A stretch of DNA of 64,000 nucleotides from assembly GCA_965203265.1 (NCBI GenBank), contig CBDBBV010000002.1, positions 1,488,001 through 1,552,000 of the forward strand, written 5' to 3'. The DNA comes from JAHRAW01 sp965203265 (GTDB lineage: Bacteria > Pseudomonadota > Gammaproteobacteria > Arenicellales > Poriferihabitantaceae). Under the pieces are notes generated by a model. The model did no database searches and was not told the DNA's origin. It saw only the letters and a program-made list of their open reading frames with translations. A program made the translations under genes and the position numbers. This document shows, piece by piece, positions 34,608 to 44,279 of this stretch; position 1 is the first letter of the stretch; every line of letters begins with the position of its first letter.

Positions 34608-34698
34608 TTTGGCTGTCGGAAAAAGGGAAGCCGACATGCTGATTCAGCGTGTCGGCTTCCGCGTGCGCGGGATGTATCATGTTGCTTCTTTGGGAATG

Positions 34699-34705
34699 AA
34701 GGAGG
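34699..34705 (+). promoter_or_regulatory. Ribosome binding site of the transposase
   Basis: A perfect AAGGAGG lies 5 bp before the ATG at 34711 and decides that start against the in-frame upstream ATG at 34675 and other upstream start codons. Confidence 0.85.
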
Positions 34706-34710
34706 CACAC

Positions 34711-35682
34711 ATGAGCCAGTCGACCGAAGTCAAACTCCGCGCCCTCGAAGTATGGCGCGAACACGACATTCACGCAACTATGACGGCCTTTCAGGTCAGT
34801 CGCAGCACGCTGTATGCGTGGCGCAAGGCGTATCAGCAGGGCGGCGTGGCGGCGCTCACCAATCGCACTACCAAGCCGCTTCGCGTGCGGCGGCGCAATT
34901 ATCCGCGCGCCCTGATTGAGCAAATGCGAAAGTTGCGCCGCGAGTTTCCCAATATCGCCGGAGAAGCCCTGCGCGTGCATCTGGCTAAGTGGTGCGCGGA
35001 AAACAGGATGAAATGCCCAAGCGCTCGCACCCTCGGACGCATCATCGCCGACCAGCCGGATCGACTGCGCATCGCTCCGGCGAATATCACCCGCTACGGC
35101 CGGCTCAAAGCATTCACACGCCAGATAAAACAACGACTTAGCCGCGCCATCCGGCGCACCACCATCCCCGGCCGTTGCGTTGCCTTCGACACCATTGTGC
35201 GGCACATAGATGGCGTGCGGCGATACCTGATCGTTGCCATCGACCACGCCACCCGCTTGTCTGTGGCCATCTGCCCCGAAAGCGCATCGAGTAAAAACGC
35301 CGCCCGATTCGCCGAATTGGTCGAAGCGATGTTTCCGTTTCCCATTGAGAACGTCCTGACCGACAACGGCTCGGAGTTCGCCGGGGCGTTCGACCAGTTT
35401 GCGAAAGAAAGGGGCTGGACGCACGCATACACCTATCCGAGATCGCCTAAAATGAACGCCATCGTGGAACGCTTCAACCGCACCATTCAGGAGGATTTCG
35501 TGGATTACGAGGAAGACCTGCTACTCACCGACCGCGTTGCTTTCAACCAGCGCCTGTTGGATTACCTAGAAAAATACAACACCCGCCGCCCCCACGCCTC
35601 ACTGCAATTCCGCTCCCCCGTGCAGTTCCTCGCGGAAAACCATCCGGAGTCCAGAATGTATTGGCATCGTACAGCGGCTTGA
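34711..35682 (+). CDS. IS481-family DDE transposase
   Basis: The 323-residue transposase has an N-terminal helix-turn-helix (about residues 8-45), a linker, and an integrase-core domain with Asp160 (CVAFDTIV), Asp218 (VLTDNGSEF) and Glu253 (NAIVERFNR) as the DDE triad. The C-terminal RRPHASLQFRSP motif is typical. Nothing suggests inactivation. The last two alanine codons and the stop lie outside the element: the IS ends after ACA (35673), and GCG GCT TGA is read from the target duplication and the spacer remnant. Confidence 0.93.
   Translation: MSQSTEVKLRALEVWREHDIHATMTAFQVSRSTLYAWRKAYQQGGVAALTNRTTKPLRVRRRNYPRALIEQMRKLRREFPNIAGEALRVHLAKWCAENRMKCPSARTLGRIIADQPDRLRIAPANITRYGRLKAFTRQIKQRLSRAIRRTTIPGRCVAFDTIVRHIDGVRRYLIVAIDHATRLSVAICPESASSKNAARFAELVEAMFPFPIENVLTDNGSEFAGAFDQFAKERGWTHAYTYPRSPKMNAIVERFNRTIQEDFVDYEEDLLLTDRVAFNQRLLDYLEKYNTRRPHASLQFRSPVQFLAENHPESRMYWHRTAA
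35648..35673. repeat. Right terminal inverted repeat of the IS
   Basis: It is complementary to the left end and lies within the last codons of the transposase gene, so the end of the coding region is also the end of the element. Confidence 0.8.
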
Positions 35683-38600
35683 TACATTGATGGAGTGATG
35701 TTATGTTTCAATCCACGCGCCCCTTACGGGGCGCGATTCTCGGCCACCAGTTATTTTGGCCGGCGCTGTTTGTTTCAATCCACGCGCCCCTTACGGGGCG
35801 CGATGCGAGATCGCTAACGGGCGCGCCGTGTGGAGCGAGGTTTCAATCCACGCGCCCCTTACGGGGCGCGATCGGGGCCGTAGGCTTCGGCGGAGCGCAG
35901 TTGTTTGTTTCAATCCACGCGCCCCTTACGGGGCGCGATACGCTTCATTTCCGATGGATGACGGCACGGCGCACGTTTCAATCCACGCGCCCCTTACGGG
36001 GCGCGATTTCACCAAGTGGACGGGCTTTGCCGAGTGGATGGAGGTTTCAATCCACGCGCCCCTTACGGGGCGCGATCTGGACTTGTGGGATCATTCTTTT
36101 CCGATTTATCGTTTCAATCCACGCGCCCCTTACGGGGCGCGATTTTGTGGATTGAATTTATCAAGCAAGGTAATGATGTTTCAATCCACGCGCCCCTTAC
36201 GGGGCGCGATGCCTATCAAGAGGGTCAACCAATACAGATTCTGTAGTTTCAATCCACGCGCCCCTTACGGGGCGCGATCGACTACCTCCGCCGTTTGAAA
36301 CGGATTGCGTTTGTTTCAATCCACGCGCCCCTTACGGGGCGCGATGTTACAATTACAATGGACATGTTCGATAAAATCGTGTTTCAATCCACGCGCCCCT
36401 TACGGGGCGCGATGAATTGACCATCAGAGGATGGCGCTCGCGGTAGTGTTTCAATCCACGCGCCCCTTACGGGGCGCGATGCGCTCCTCGGCTTCGCCAG
36501 CCTGCGCTTCAGCAAGTTTCAATCCACGCGCCCCTTACGGGGCGCGATCCGGCCTTCACGCCGGAGAACTCCTTGCCGCCGCCGTTTCAATCCACGCGCC
36601 CCTTACGGGGCGCGATCATCCAAATCGAATTCCGGGGTCTGTGGGTCTCGGTTTCAATCCACGCGCCCCTTACGGGGCGCGATCTGGACCCCGAATCAGT
36701 GGGATGAAATGACGGGTGTTTCAATCCACGCGCCCCTTACGGGGCGCGATCTCATCCGAACGGCAAGTTGCGGGGAACATTGTTGTTTCAATCCACGCGC
36801 CCCTTACGGGGCGCGATAGGCGATAGCGTGCATTGGTTTCGGATGGACGAAGTTTCAATCCACGCGCCCCTTACGGGGCGCGATAGGCGTAGCAACAATT
36901 GAAGAGGTATAAACATGTTGTTTCAATCCACGCGCCCCTTACGGGGCGCGATGCGCCGGTATAGTGCCTTGCGCTGTACCATTGCAGTTTCAATCCACGC
37001 GCCCCTTACGGGGCGCGATCAATGACTACTGACAAGGTATCTCGTGCAGCTGAGTTTCAATCCACGCGCCCCTTACGGGGCGCGATGGCGACTGGGCGGA
37101 AACATCCACCCTTGAATACGGTTTCAATCCACTCGCCCCTTACGGGGCGCGATCACCGGATTTGACGACGGCGCCGCCCAAGTGGAGCGTTTCAATCCAC
37201 GCGCCCCTTACGGGGCGCGATGCCGCCGAGAACGCCAAGCAACGCGACCGCGATCTGTTTCAATCCACGCGCCCCTTACGGGGCGCGATTAGACACGCCA
37301 ACCGGTTATGGCGGCAAGAAGCAGTTTCAATCCACGCGCCCCTTACGGGGCGCGATATCTGCACAGCACGGAGTCGCAACTTGCCTTTAGGTTTCAATCC
37401 ACGCGCCCCTTACGGGGCGCGATGGCCAGCGTGTGAATTACCTGCCATGATACTACTCCCGTTTCAATCCACGCGCCCCTTACGGGGCGCGATTTGCGTG
37501 CGGAGCGATCCGCGTTGCAAGGCAACGATGTTTCAATCCACGCGCCCCTTACGGGGCGCGATCTTTGCGAGCGAACACTCGCCGCCGCCCCAGCAGGTTT
37601 CAATCCACGCGCCCCTTACGGGGCGCGATGTAGGGCAACACCACACAACTAGAGAAAAGCGCAGGTTTCAATCCACGCGCCCCTTACGGGGCGCGATTCG
37701 CGGCGCGGCGCGGTGATGAGCGTCGCGAGCGGTTTCAATCCACGCGCCCCTTACGGGGCGCGATGCGGCGCCGAGCGGATTAGGCTGCAAATTTGGCGAG
37801 TTTCAATCCACGCGCCCCTTACGGGGCGCGATGTTTCTCCGCCGCAACACTTTTCCACGCTTTAACGTTTCAATCCACGCGCCCCTTACGGGGCGCGATA
37901 TCATCGCCTCGGACGCGCTCGATGCGCTCCACGGGTTTCAATCCACGCGCCCCTTACGGGGCGCGATCGCCGTCCGCCTGAGCTTGGCGGACGGCGACTG
38001 GGTTTCAATCCACGCGCCCCTTACGGGGCGCGATATTTTCGGGTTGCTGTCGTACTTGGCGATCCGAACGTTTCAATCCACGCGCCCCTTACGGGGCGCG
38101 ATGAGGGGAGCCAGGGCGAAAGCTACCGTTCAATCCGAGTTTCAATCCACGCGCCCCTTACGGGGCGCGATGAGTCGCCGGCGGTCTCGCCGGCGGCATT
38201 TCTTCGTTTCAATCCACGCGCCCCTTACGGGGCGCGATTTACCTTCAGGGGGTGTTCCAGGGCCCTGTTGAGTGTTTCAATCCACGCGCCCCTTACGGGG
38301 CGCGATATCCTCGGCCCACGAGCAAAACTCGGCGCACTCGATGTTTCAATCCACGCGCCCCTTACGGGGCGCGATGTACCAGGATAAGCGGCATCCATAT
38401 ATGCCTTCTGTTTCAATCCACGCGCCCCTTACGGGGCGCGATGTCTGACTGCCGCGCTCGACAACCGCCATGTACCGTTTCAATCCACGCGCCCCTTACG
38501 GGGCGCGATATCAACGCGACTATACCCCCGCCGATGGTGACCCGTTTCAATCCACGCGCCCCTTACGGGGCGCGATCGAGCGAAACGCTTTCATTTAGCG

Positions 38601-38846
38601 CTGTACACTCCGTTTCAATCCACGCGCCCCTTACGGGGCGCGATATGGCCAGTGGTATCGATACCAACCCAATCTGGTGTTTCAATCCACGCGCCCCTTA
38701 CGGGGCGCGATTTCAATTTTCGCAGGTACCCGATAATGTATAGACCGTTTCAATCCACGCGCCCCTTACGGGGCGCGATCTGTCGAAGTTGCTCAGATAC
38801 AGGCTGATGCCGCGTTTCAATCCACGCGCCCCTTACGGGGCGCGAT

Positions 38847-39020
38847 CCATACATTCTATCTTGTTGCTTCAACTAAATAAATAGTATGTATAACGCTAAC
38901 TCATAATCCCCAATCGAAAAAAATCGAACCTCAATGAACGATTAAAAATTATTTCCTGAAAAACAAACACTTACAATTCCGCTAACCTTTCACTGATTTA
39001 TGATAATCAACCGTTAGCGG
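38847..39020 (-). promoter_or_regulatory. CRISPR leader
   Basis: This 174-bp AT-rich stretch lies between the first repeat and cas2 and holds no gene. It should carry the array promoter and the signals for spacer integration at the 38846/38847 junction. An inverted repeat CCGCTAAC (38979-38986) / GTTAGCGG (39013-39020) lies directly after the cas2 stop and could act as a terminator or a protein-binding site. Confidence 0.8.
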
Positions 39021-39314
39021 TTACAAAATCAGCGGGTCTCGGAACATATCCGGGCTCTCTTTCGCTCCATGGTGTTCAACCCTTCTTTTCCAATTTGCGC
39101 CGAGATAATAAAAGCGTAGACTGTCCGTGTCGGCGTCAAATGTTTCCAGTAAGGCGGCTTTCAACGCTACCCATTGGGAGGGATTGATTTCACATTCAAA
39201 GACCGAATACTGCACGCGGATGCCGTAGTCTTGACATAATTTACTGATATGGCGTAAGCGTCTGCTCCCGCCTGCGCTGGTCACATTCACATCATATGTT
39301 ATCAACACCAACAC
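39021..39314 (-). CDS. cas2: CRISPR integrase subunit Cas2 (I-C)
   Basis: A 97-residue protein starting VLVLITYDVN with the conserved Asp8 and the ferredoxin-like fold pattern (RVQYSVFECEI, LRFYYLG). With Cas1 it forms the complex that integrates new spacers. The start is GTG at 39314, 9 bp after cas1. It is the last gene of the cas operon, next to the leader. Confidence 0.95.
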   Translation of the reverse strand: MLVLITYDVNVTSAGGSRRLRHISKLCQDYGIRVQYSVFECEINPSQWVALKAALLETFDADTDSLRFYYLGANWKRRVEHHGAKESPDMFRDPLIL

Positions 39315-39323
39315 GGGGATTTC

Positions 39324-40343
39324 TCAATGAACCAGAAATGGTGGATAGCATTCCAAGTCATCGCGCAAGAATCTCGACAACAGCATGGCTTGTAAATGCG
39401 GCAACAGGCCAATCTGAATTTTCTCCCCAGTGTAGGGGTGTTGGATGTTTTCTTGTTTTCTTTCTTGCCACTCTGTAAGCAACATTTTTCTGGTATCGTC
39501 TTTCATGCGAATTGCGCCGCTTGCTTCGGTTACAAAGTCTGATGATTTAACTTGACCTCGATTGATTAGCGTCAGTACGAATCGATCACACCACCAAGAC
39601 CTGAACTCTTCCAGCATATCTAACGCCAAACTAACCCGGCCAGGGCGATCCGTATGCAGGAAACCGACAAATGGGTCCAGCCCGACTCCCTGTAGCGCGG
39701 AGGCAATTTCATGGGTCAACAAGGTATAGCTGAATGAAAGAAGCGCGTTTACTTTGTCAAGGGGCGGCCGTTTTGTTCTGCCGCTGAATGAAAAATGTTC
39801 CCGCTTTCCCTCCAGCACCAAGCGGTCGAACACGGAAAAATAGCGGGCGGCGGCTTCTCCCTCAATACCTCTTATTTGATCAACATCATTCTGGAATTTC
39901 AGCCTTCGCAGGCAGCCGACCAACATGATAATAACTTGTTTTATTGAATCATCCTCGCCATGATTTCTTTGGTGCTTCATCAATATATTTCTGCTGTTTG
40001 CCAATTTTGCGGCTACAAAAATTCGTGAAAGGGTTTCGGGGCTGCGGTCGGCCAATCGGTATTGCGTGCGGCGCAATAGTACATTTCCGCTTTGCGGTCC
40101 CTGCAGTCTTCCTTGAAATTTTCCATATCCGGTAAAGAACGAAAGCCCAATCCCCTTTTCACCACATGCCGCCATGAGCGCGGGCGACACCATGATTCGA
40201 CCAAAGCAAAACAGGTTTCCGATCGCATGAAACGGGAACTGGCATACTTTCTTTCCTTCCTGCTCGATGACGATGGTTTCGCGCTCTTTATGCAGATAGC
40301 TGCCATCGGTCGTCATGTACAGATTATTGAGTAGTTTCTTCAT
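39324..40343 (-). CDS. cas1: CRISPR integrase Cas1 (I-C)
   Basis: The 339-residue enzyme cuts and joins DNA during spacer acquisition. The metal-binding residues are visible: Glu161 (RGIEGEAAARYF), His230 (GFLHTDRPGR) and Asp242 (LALDMLEEFR). The sequence is of the I-C branch (MKKLLNNLYMTTDGSYLH). It overlaps cas4 by 20 bp, so both are likely translated together. Confidence 0.96.
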   Translation of the reverse strand: MKKLLNNLYMTTDGSYLHKERETIVIEQEGKKVCQFPFHAIGNLFCFGRIMVSPALMAACGEKGIGLSFFTGYGKFQGRLQGPQSGNVLLRRTQYRLADRSPETLSRIFVAAKLANSRNILMKHQRNHGEDDSIKQVIIMLVGCLRRLKFQNDVDQIRGIEGEAAARYFSVFDRLVLEGKREHFSFSGRTKRPPLDKVNALLSFSYTLLTHEIASALQGVGLDPFVGFLHTDRPGRVSLALDMLEEFRSWWCDRFVLTLINRGQVKSSDFVTEASGAIRMKDDTRKMLLTEWQERKQENIQHPYTGEKIQIGLLPHLQAMLLSRFLRDDLECYPPFLVH

Positions 40344-40950
40344 CCTGAAATATATTGCTCACATATAAATCGCTATGATCCCTGTGTTTAGGGCAACATC
40401 TTTCGACAAACGAACAAGCCTTGCATGAAGCGGTGTAAACAGCCTTGGGGAATTTCCCCTCGCGGAACAATTTTCTTGTTGATTTGATGGTCGCCAGAGT
40501 TGATTCTCTCAAGGCATCGTCAATATCGATCCATTCGCGGCGTCTGATTTGCCAATACCAGATAGCCGCTTTGTCGATTCGCAATCCGGTCATTTCTTCG
40601 AGACACAAGACCTGAGCGCAAAGTTGTATACGATCACAATCCGCAACCTTCGGCTTGCCCTTCTTGTATTCAATGGGCGTGACGGCGCGGGTGTCACGTT
40701 CCACTTCCAGTAAGTCAAGTTTGCCATGCACGCCCAATTTTTCCGAACAAACCTGCACGCCGCGCTCATACCGAACATTCCCACGCGATTCCATCTCACC
40801 GCTGTGCACCCGCTCATGCAGTTGGTTCCCCCTCGCCGTGAGGTAGTTGTCATTCCACGCCTGTTCGATATGTATGTAGGCACACTGCCGTGGGCAGAAG
40901 GCGTAGTGTTGGAGAGCGGAGATGGGGATTGAGGGAGGTTGCATTTTCAA
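40324..40950 (-). CDS. cas4: CRISPR adaptation nuclease Cas4 (I-C)
   Basis: Cas4 trims prespacers and sets PAM orientation. The 208-residue protein has the N-terminal CPRQC cysteines (Cys19, Cys23), the RecB-type active site with Asp79 (GKLDLLE), Glu94 and Lys96 (IEYKKGK), and C-terminal cysteines near 176-186 for an iron-sulfur cluster. The TTG at 40950 has a good ribosome binding site (GGAG, 6 bp upstream); an ATG two codons later (40944) is the alternative. It follows cas3 after 82 bp. Confidence 0.93.
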   Translation of the reverse strand: MKMQPPSIPISALQHYAFCPRQCAYIHIEQAWNDNYLTARGNQLHERVHSGEMESRGNVRYERGVQVCSEKLGVHGKLDLLEVERDTRAVTPIEYKKGKPKVADCDRIQLCAQVLCLEEMTGLRIDKAAIWYWQIRRREWIDIDDALRESTLATIKSTRKLFREGKFPKAVYTASCKACSFVERCCPKHRDHSDLYVSNIFQDEETTQ

Positions 40951-41032
40951 TTTTTTCTCCTTCTCCGATTATTAAAAAAACTCGAAACCAGATTGAGAGA
41001 TTTATTGGAAATACAACTTTGTTTCGGTAACC

Positions 41033-43360
41033 TCATATAACTGCTCCTCCTTTCTTTAACATCATATCCAAATCTTTCATGTATCCAAGAACATCAGGAT
41101 CATAACCGTAATTCCAAAAATAAAGTTCCCGACCAAAATCGCAGGGCTCAAGGTGGTATTTTTCTATTTTGTTACTCCAAATTTGCACAGAATTTCGTTG
41201 AATTTCTCGATGAGGAACAGGAATTCCTTTACTTATTCGATCTTTAAGATCACAAGAAACGATAGCAGTAACCGATGCGCTTGTGATTATTTTGAATTTC
41301 TCCTGCACCTGCTGAAAATCACAACATTTTTCATATTTTAAAAGTCTACTAACAAACTGATCATTGCTTTCACCCCGCCTAATTTCTTCGACCAAAGCAC
41401 GGGTAGATAGTTGATCCAATTCGGAATGCTCTTTCGAAATTTCTTCCCAGAAATAATCAAATACCTTGGCGGAATCCCCAAATGCAGGGTGTTTTGTAAT
41501 TCCTTCAGATTCTTGAAGTAGGAAATCATATAACACCCCGTTTTTGTTTAGCCCCTCGCGATTAACACGACCCGCAGTTTGCAAGAAACTTGTCACGGAG
41601 CAACGTTCTCGATAGCCGAAATTGAAGTCTAGATCGACCCCAGCTTCGACACAGCTTGTTGCCACTAGATACCAATTCCGATTTTTCCATCGATCATTTG
41701 ATTGCCTTGCCTCAATCTCTTTGATTACTCGTTCTCGATCGCTTGGCGTCAGTGCAGTTGAAAGGTGTAATACTGATCGACCAGATAAACACAATTCACC
41801 ATCGGTTTCCTCCTGCGGCTGCAAATCCCTTGCGATAACTGCGGCAGATTGCACAGTGTTGCAAATAAGAAGTTTGCTTCCAGTCTCAACTTTATCGGAG
41901 CGTATATGTTCGAGTAATTCAGTTTTCGTAATTGAAGAACCATTGTTTAACCTACAAAATTCAACCCTTTTCTGCTCAGCAACTTGTGTTTTGGCGAAAA
42001 AATTCTTCTTCAATAGGCTTGGCAAGGAAATTTGCTCGTCTTTTCCAACAATTTCGTCACTTTCCCAAAACTTGATAAGCGATCCTGAAGCCAAAACGAA
42101 ATGACACGACCAACATTGAGAAAGTTGCCGTATCCAATACCATGTCTGCCTCATTAGCGTAGCAGGTACACACGCATGGGACTCATCGATAAAAATAGCA
42201 GAGCCCGGTAATTCATGTAATTTTCGAATGCTCGAAGGTGATGCACTAGCAAGGGTTTCAAAAAATTGAACAGCTGTTGTAATAACAATCGGAGCTTTCC
42301 ATAGTTGCGTATATTGCCGTAGAGCCGGACTATCAAAGTCAGCACGATGATGGTGCTCGGCAACAATCGCATGAGGGTCTTCGCCTTCAAGAACAAGGGA
42401 CATGCGCAAGCTATTAACAGTTTGTTTGATGATATTGGTATATGGCGCAACCACAAATATTCTGCGCAGATTTTTCTCTTTTGCGCAACTCAGAAGATTT
42501 GCTAGAACAGCAGTAGTTTTACCTAGTCCCACTGGCGCAGCGCAAGTTAGTATTGCAGCACGCGAAGGGTGATCTCGGCATTGGTAAAATAGTTCATCAC
42601 GCAATTTTTTTCTTTCGGAATTCTTTCCTTCAAGTTCCGAAATATAATTTTCAAGTTTTACTAATCTTTCATCCCAACGAGTACGGGAGGATGGAATTTC
42701 TTTTTCTACATAATTTTCTGCATAGTACGCCGCTGTATCCGAGTGATCCGAGTCCACAAGGCAAGATAATAATAGCCTAACAGTCAGCGAATCCTCTGGA
42801 ATACCAGTGATACTGCCGGTCAATTCATGGCCACAAGATTCTTGATGCTTACTTATCAAGTCTTCCGATAGTGCATTTGTTTTTTCAATCAGTTTTTCGT
42901 GTTTATTGATATGATCTCGGGAAAAACAATTCCTTTTTCTCTTTCCTCTAAGCAGTGGAATCCTTCTTCGTACAAGCGCACGTTCGTCATGAACACTAGT
43001 CAAGCCGGGGAAATGATGCGCCCGAATAAGCCATGCTGCTAGTTTATCCTGTTTTCCTAGTGCTACTGCAACACCGCTATCAACATGATCATATAACAAT
43101 CTTCCACTTGATATTCCAGATAAAACGCCCTGATTTCCAGATTCAAGTTTGCCTATATCATGCGCTCGTAGAGCCAACCGAAGAGACTTTTTTAGTTTAC
43201 TTGTTTCTTCTTTCGGAATACTAGAAAAATCAAATAATCGCCGAGCAAACTCCATACCCAGCTGTTCGACTCCATGTATATGGTCCGAATACAGATGGGG
43301 CGGTTTGCTCGGCTTATCCTTAGGGGATGAGTGAGCAACAAAGTTACTAGGCATAGACAT
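41033..43360 (-). CDS. cas3: CRISPR effector helicase-nuclease Cas3
   Basis: Cas3 is recruited by Cascade to unwind and degrade target DNA. The 775-residue protein has an N-terminal HD nuclease (SDHIHG near 25-30, RAHDIGKL with His67 and Asp68), then an SF2 helicase with Walker A APVGLGKT (275-282), FIDESHA (390-396) and the motif VI region QTAGRVNREG. ATG codons at 43360 and 43354 are both possible; both overlap the end of cas7. In most I-C loci cas3 is the first gene; here it lies between cas7 and cas4. Confidence 0.94.
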   Translation of the reverse strand: MSMPSNFVAHSSPKDKPSKPPHLYSDHIHGVEQLGMEFARRLFDFSSIPKEETSKLKKSLRLALRAHDIGKLESGNQGVLSGISSGRLLYDHVDSGVAVALGKQDKLAAWLIRAHHFPGLTSVHDERALVRRRIPLLRGKRKRNCFSRDHINKHEKLIEKTNALSEDLISKHQESCGHELTGSITGIPEDSLTVRLLLSCLVDSDHSDTAAYYAENYVEKEIPSSRTRWDERLVKLENYISELEGKNSERKKLRDELFYQCRDHPSRAAILTCAAPVGLGKTTAVLANLLSCAKEKNLRRIFVVAPYTNIIKQTVNSLRMSLVLEGEDPHAIVAEHHHRADFDSPALRQYTQLWKAPIVITTAVQFFETLASASPSSIRKLHELPGSAIFIDESHACVPATLMRQTWYWIRQLSQCWSCHFVLASGSLIKFWESDEIVGKDEQISLPSLLKKNFFAKTQVAEQKRVEFCRLNNGSSITKTELLEHIRSDKVETGSKLLICNTVQSAAVIARDLQPQEETDGELCLSGRSVLHLSTALTPSDRERVIKEIEARQSNDRWKNRNWYLVATSCVEAGVDLDFNFGYRERCSVTSFLQTAGRVNREGLNKNGVLYDFLLQESEGITKHPAFGDSAKVFDYFWEEISKEHSELDQLSTRALVEEIRRGESNDQFVSRLLKYEKCCDFQQVQEKFKIITSASVTAIVSCDLKDRISKGIPVPHREIQRNSVQIWSNKIEKYHLEPCDFGRELYFWNYGYDPDVLGYMKDLDMMLKKGGAVI

Positions 43361-44267
43361 CACAAAGATCTACTATTTTTTCAAATCGATCTCGTATATC
43401 ACCTGGCACATCTGTCGGTATATTGTAATCTTTCTTTTGGGTGGGGATATCCACATCTTCTTTCTTGGTCGGGGTCAGAGCATCAATTAGCTTGTAATCA
43501 GGACAAGAGCCCAGTGGATTCTTGTGTTCAGCAAACCAAGCATGAAGTACTGTAACTTGCGGCCGAATGGCTGATGCGGTATGTTGATACGAATAAGGAA
43601 CAAGAAACTTAAACAATTCCAAGTCTTTCAAATTTGCCCCGGTTTTTTGCGCAATGCTGGGGTTAACAAAGAACGGAATGGTGTAGATTCCGTGACGAAC
43701 CACTCTGAAACCTAGCGGGGCCATTCCTCTGTCTTTGTCTTCCTGAACACCAGCTTTGTTTGTCATCGTCATTCTCTCAACCACTACAGGCTCTACAGAC
43801 AAGCCAACGCCAACCTGAATTGCACCGGTTCGGATAAAGTGATCGTAACCACCTGCTGCCTTTTTCTCTTTCTCTTTTTCTGTAAGGTCGCCATCTTTCA
43901 GGGACTCAAGAAAAGTATTTCCAAAAATTCTTGCATCCCAATAAGTGTTTTTAAAATTTTTTTCATCAAGCTCTTTTATTTCATCTCTTTTTCTGCCTCT
44001 TTGTTCGAGTATTTCAAATTTACGAGTAGCTGTATCATCCAAATTTAACTTCAAATTTTCTGCAGCTGCATGGAAAGCGGAAGATTTATCGGCCACTAAA
44101 TCTCTTAGTTTTCGCTTAAATGAAACTGGAGTGATCAGCCCTCGATTATCTGTATCGATGGTTCGAGGATCAGACTCCATATCGGGATCACCATTGGGAT
44201 TTGACATGTTGACATCCAACACAACTAATCCTATGCAACGGTTAAATGGAACTTTTGAATTGCTCAT
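43347..44267 (-). CDS. cas7: Cascade backbone subunit Cas7 (Csd2, I-C)
   Basis: A 306-residue RAMP protein that coats the crRNA. The Cas7 start motif VLDVNMSNPNGDPD (17-29) and the following TDNRGLITPVSFKRKLRDL are typical of I-B/I-C proteins; the region RTGAIQVGVGLSVEPVVVERMTMTNKAG aligns with known I-C members in position. A strong AGGAGGT ribosome binding site spans the cas8c stop, 8 bp before the ATG at 44267. Confidence 0.93.
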   Translation of the reverse strand: MSNSKVPFNRCIGLVVLDVNMSNPNGDPDMESDPRTIDTDNRGLITPVSFKRKLRDLVADKSSAFHAAAENLKLNLDDTATRKFEILEQRGRKRDEIKELDEKNFKNTYWDARIFGNTFLESLKDGDLTEKEKEKKAAGGYDHFIRTGAIQVGVGLSVEPVVVERMTMTNKAGVQEDKDRGMAPLGFRVVRHGIYTIPFFVNPSIAQKTGANLKDLELFKFLVPYSYQHTASAIRPQVTVLHAWFAEHKNPLGSCPDYKLIDALTPTKKEDVDIPTQKKDYNIPTDVPGDIRDRFEKIVDLCDVYA

Positions 44268-44279
44268 AATCGTAACCTC

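Larger units (their letters stand above)
34581..35673 (+). mobile_element. IS481-family insertion sequence inside a CRISPR spacer
   Basis: The element is about 1093 bp. Imperfect terminal inverted repeats run from 34581-34607 (TGCATAATGCC then an ACATTCTGGACT block) and 35648-35673 (its complement reads TGTACGATGCC then ACATTCTGGACT). A 5-bp direct repeat GCGGC flanks it (34576-34580 and 35674-35678); a sixth T is ambiguous. Removing the element and one repeat leaves 9 + 26 = 35 nt between the flanking CRISPR repeats, exactly a normal spacer. This confirms the borders and shows insertion into an existing spacer. Confidence 0.9.
34067..38846 (-). CRISPR. CRISPR array, type I-C-like, 55 repeats and 54 spacers, one spacer interrupted by an IS
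   Basis: I counted 55 repeats of 33 nt with spacers of 34-37 nt (mostly 34 or 35). In the direction of transcription (minus strand, from the leader next to cas2) each repeat reads AT, an 8-bp stem CGCGCCCC/GGGGCGCG closed by the GNRA tetraloop GTAA, and an 11-nt end TGGATTGAAAC. Cas5-type processing in I-C systems leaves an 11-nt 5' handle of this kind. All repeats are identical except the last, leader-distal one (34067-34099) and one with a single G-to-T change on the plus strand (37121-37153). The near-perfect repeats and the many spacers point to an array that has been active recently. An IS element lies at 34581-35673 within the spacer between 34572 and 35704. Confidence 0.98.

Noticed and set aside
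34187..38743. Many open frames on the plus strand across the array with repeated NPRAPYGAR or IHAPLTGRD peptides
   Set aside because: They are translations of the CRISPR repeat in two frames, with no ribosome binding sites and no link to any family. They are artefacts that often enter databases as hypothetical proteins.
34100..38813. Spacers matching other parts of this window (self-targeting)
   Set aside because: By eye I found no spacer that matches the chromosomal genes here; a proper search is needed but I cannot claim a match.
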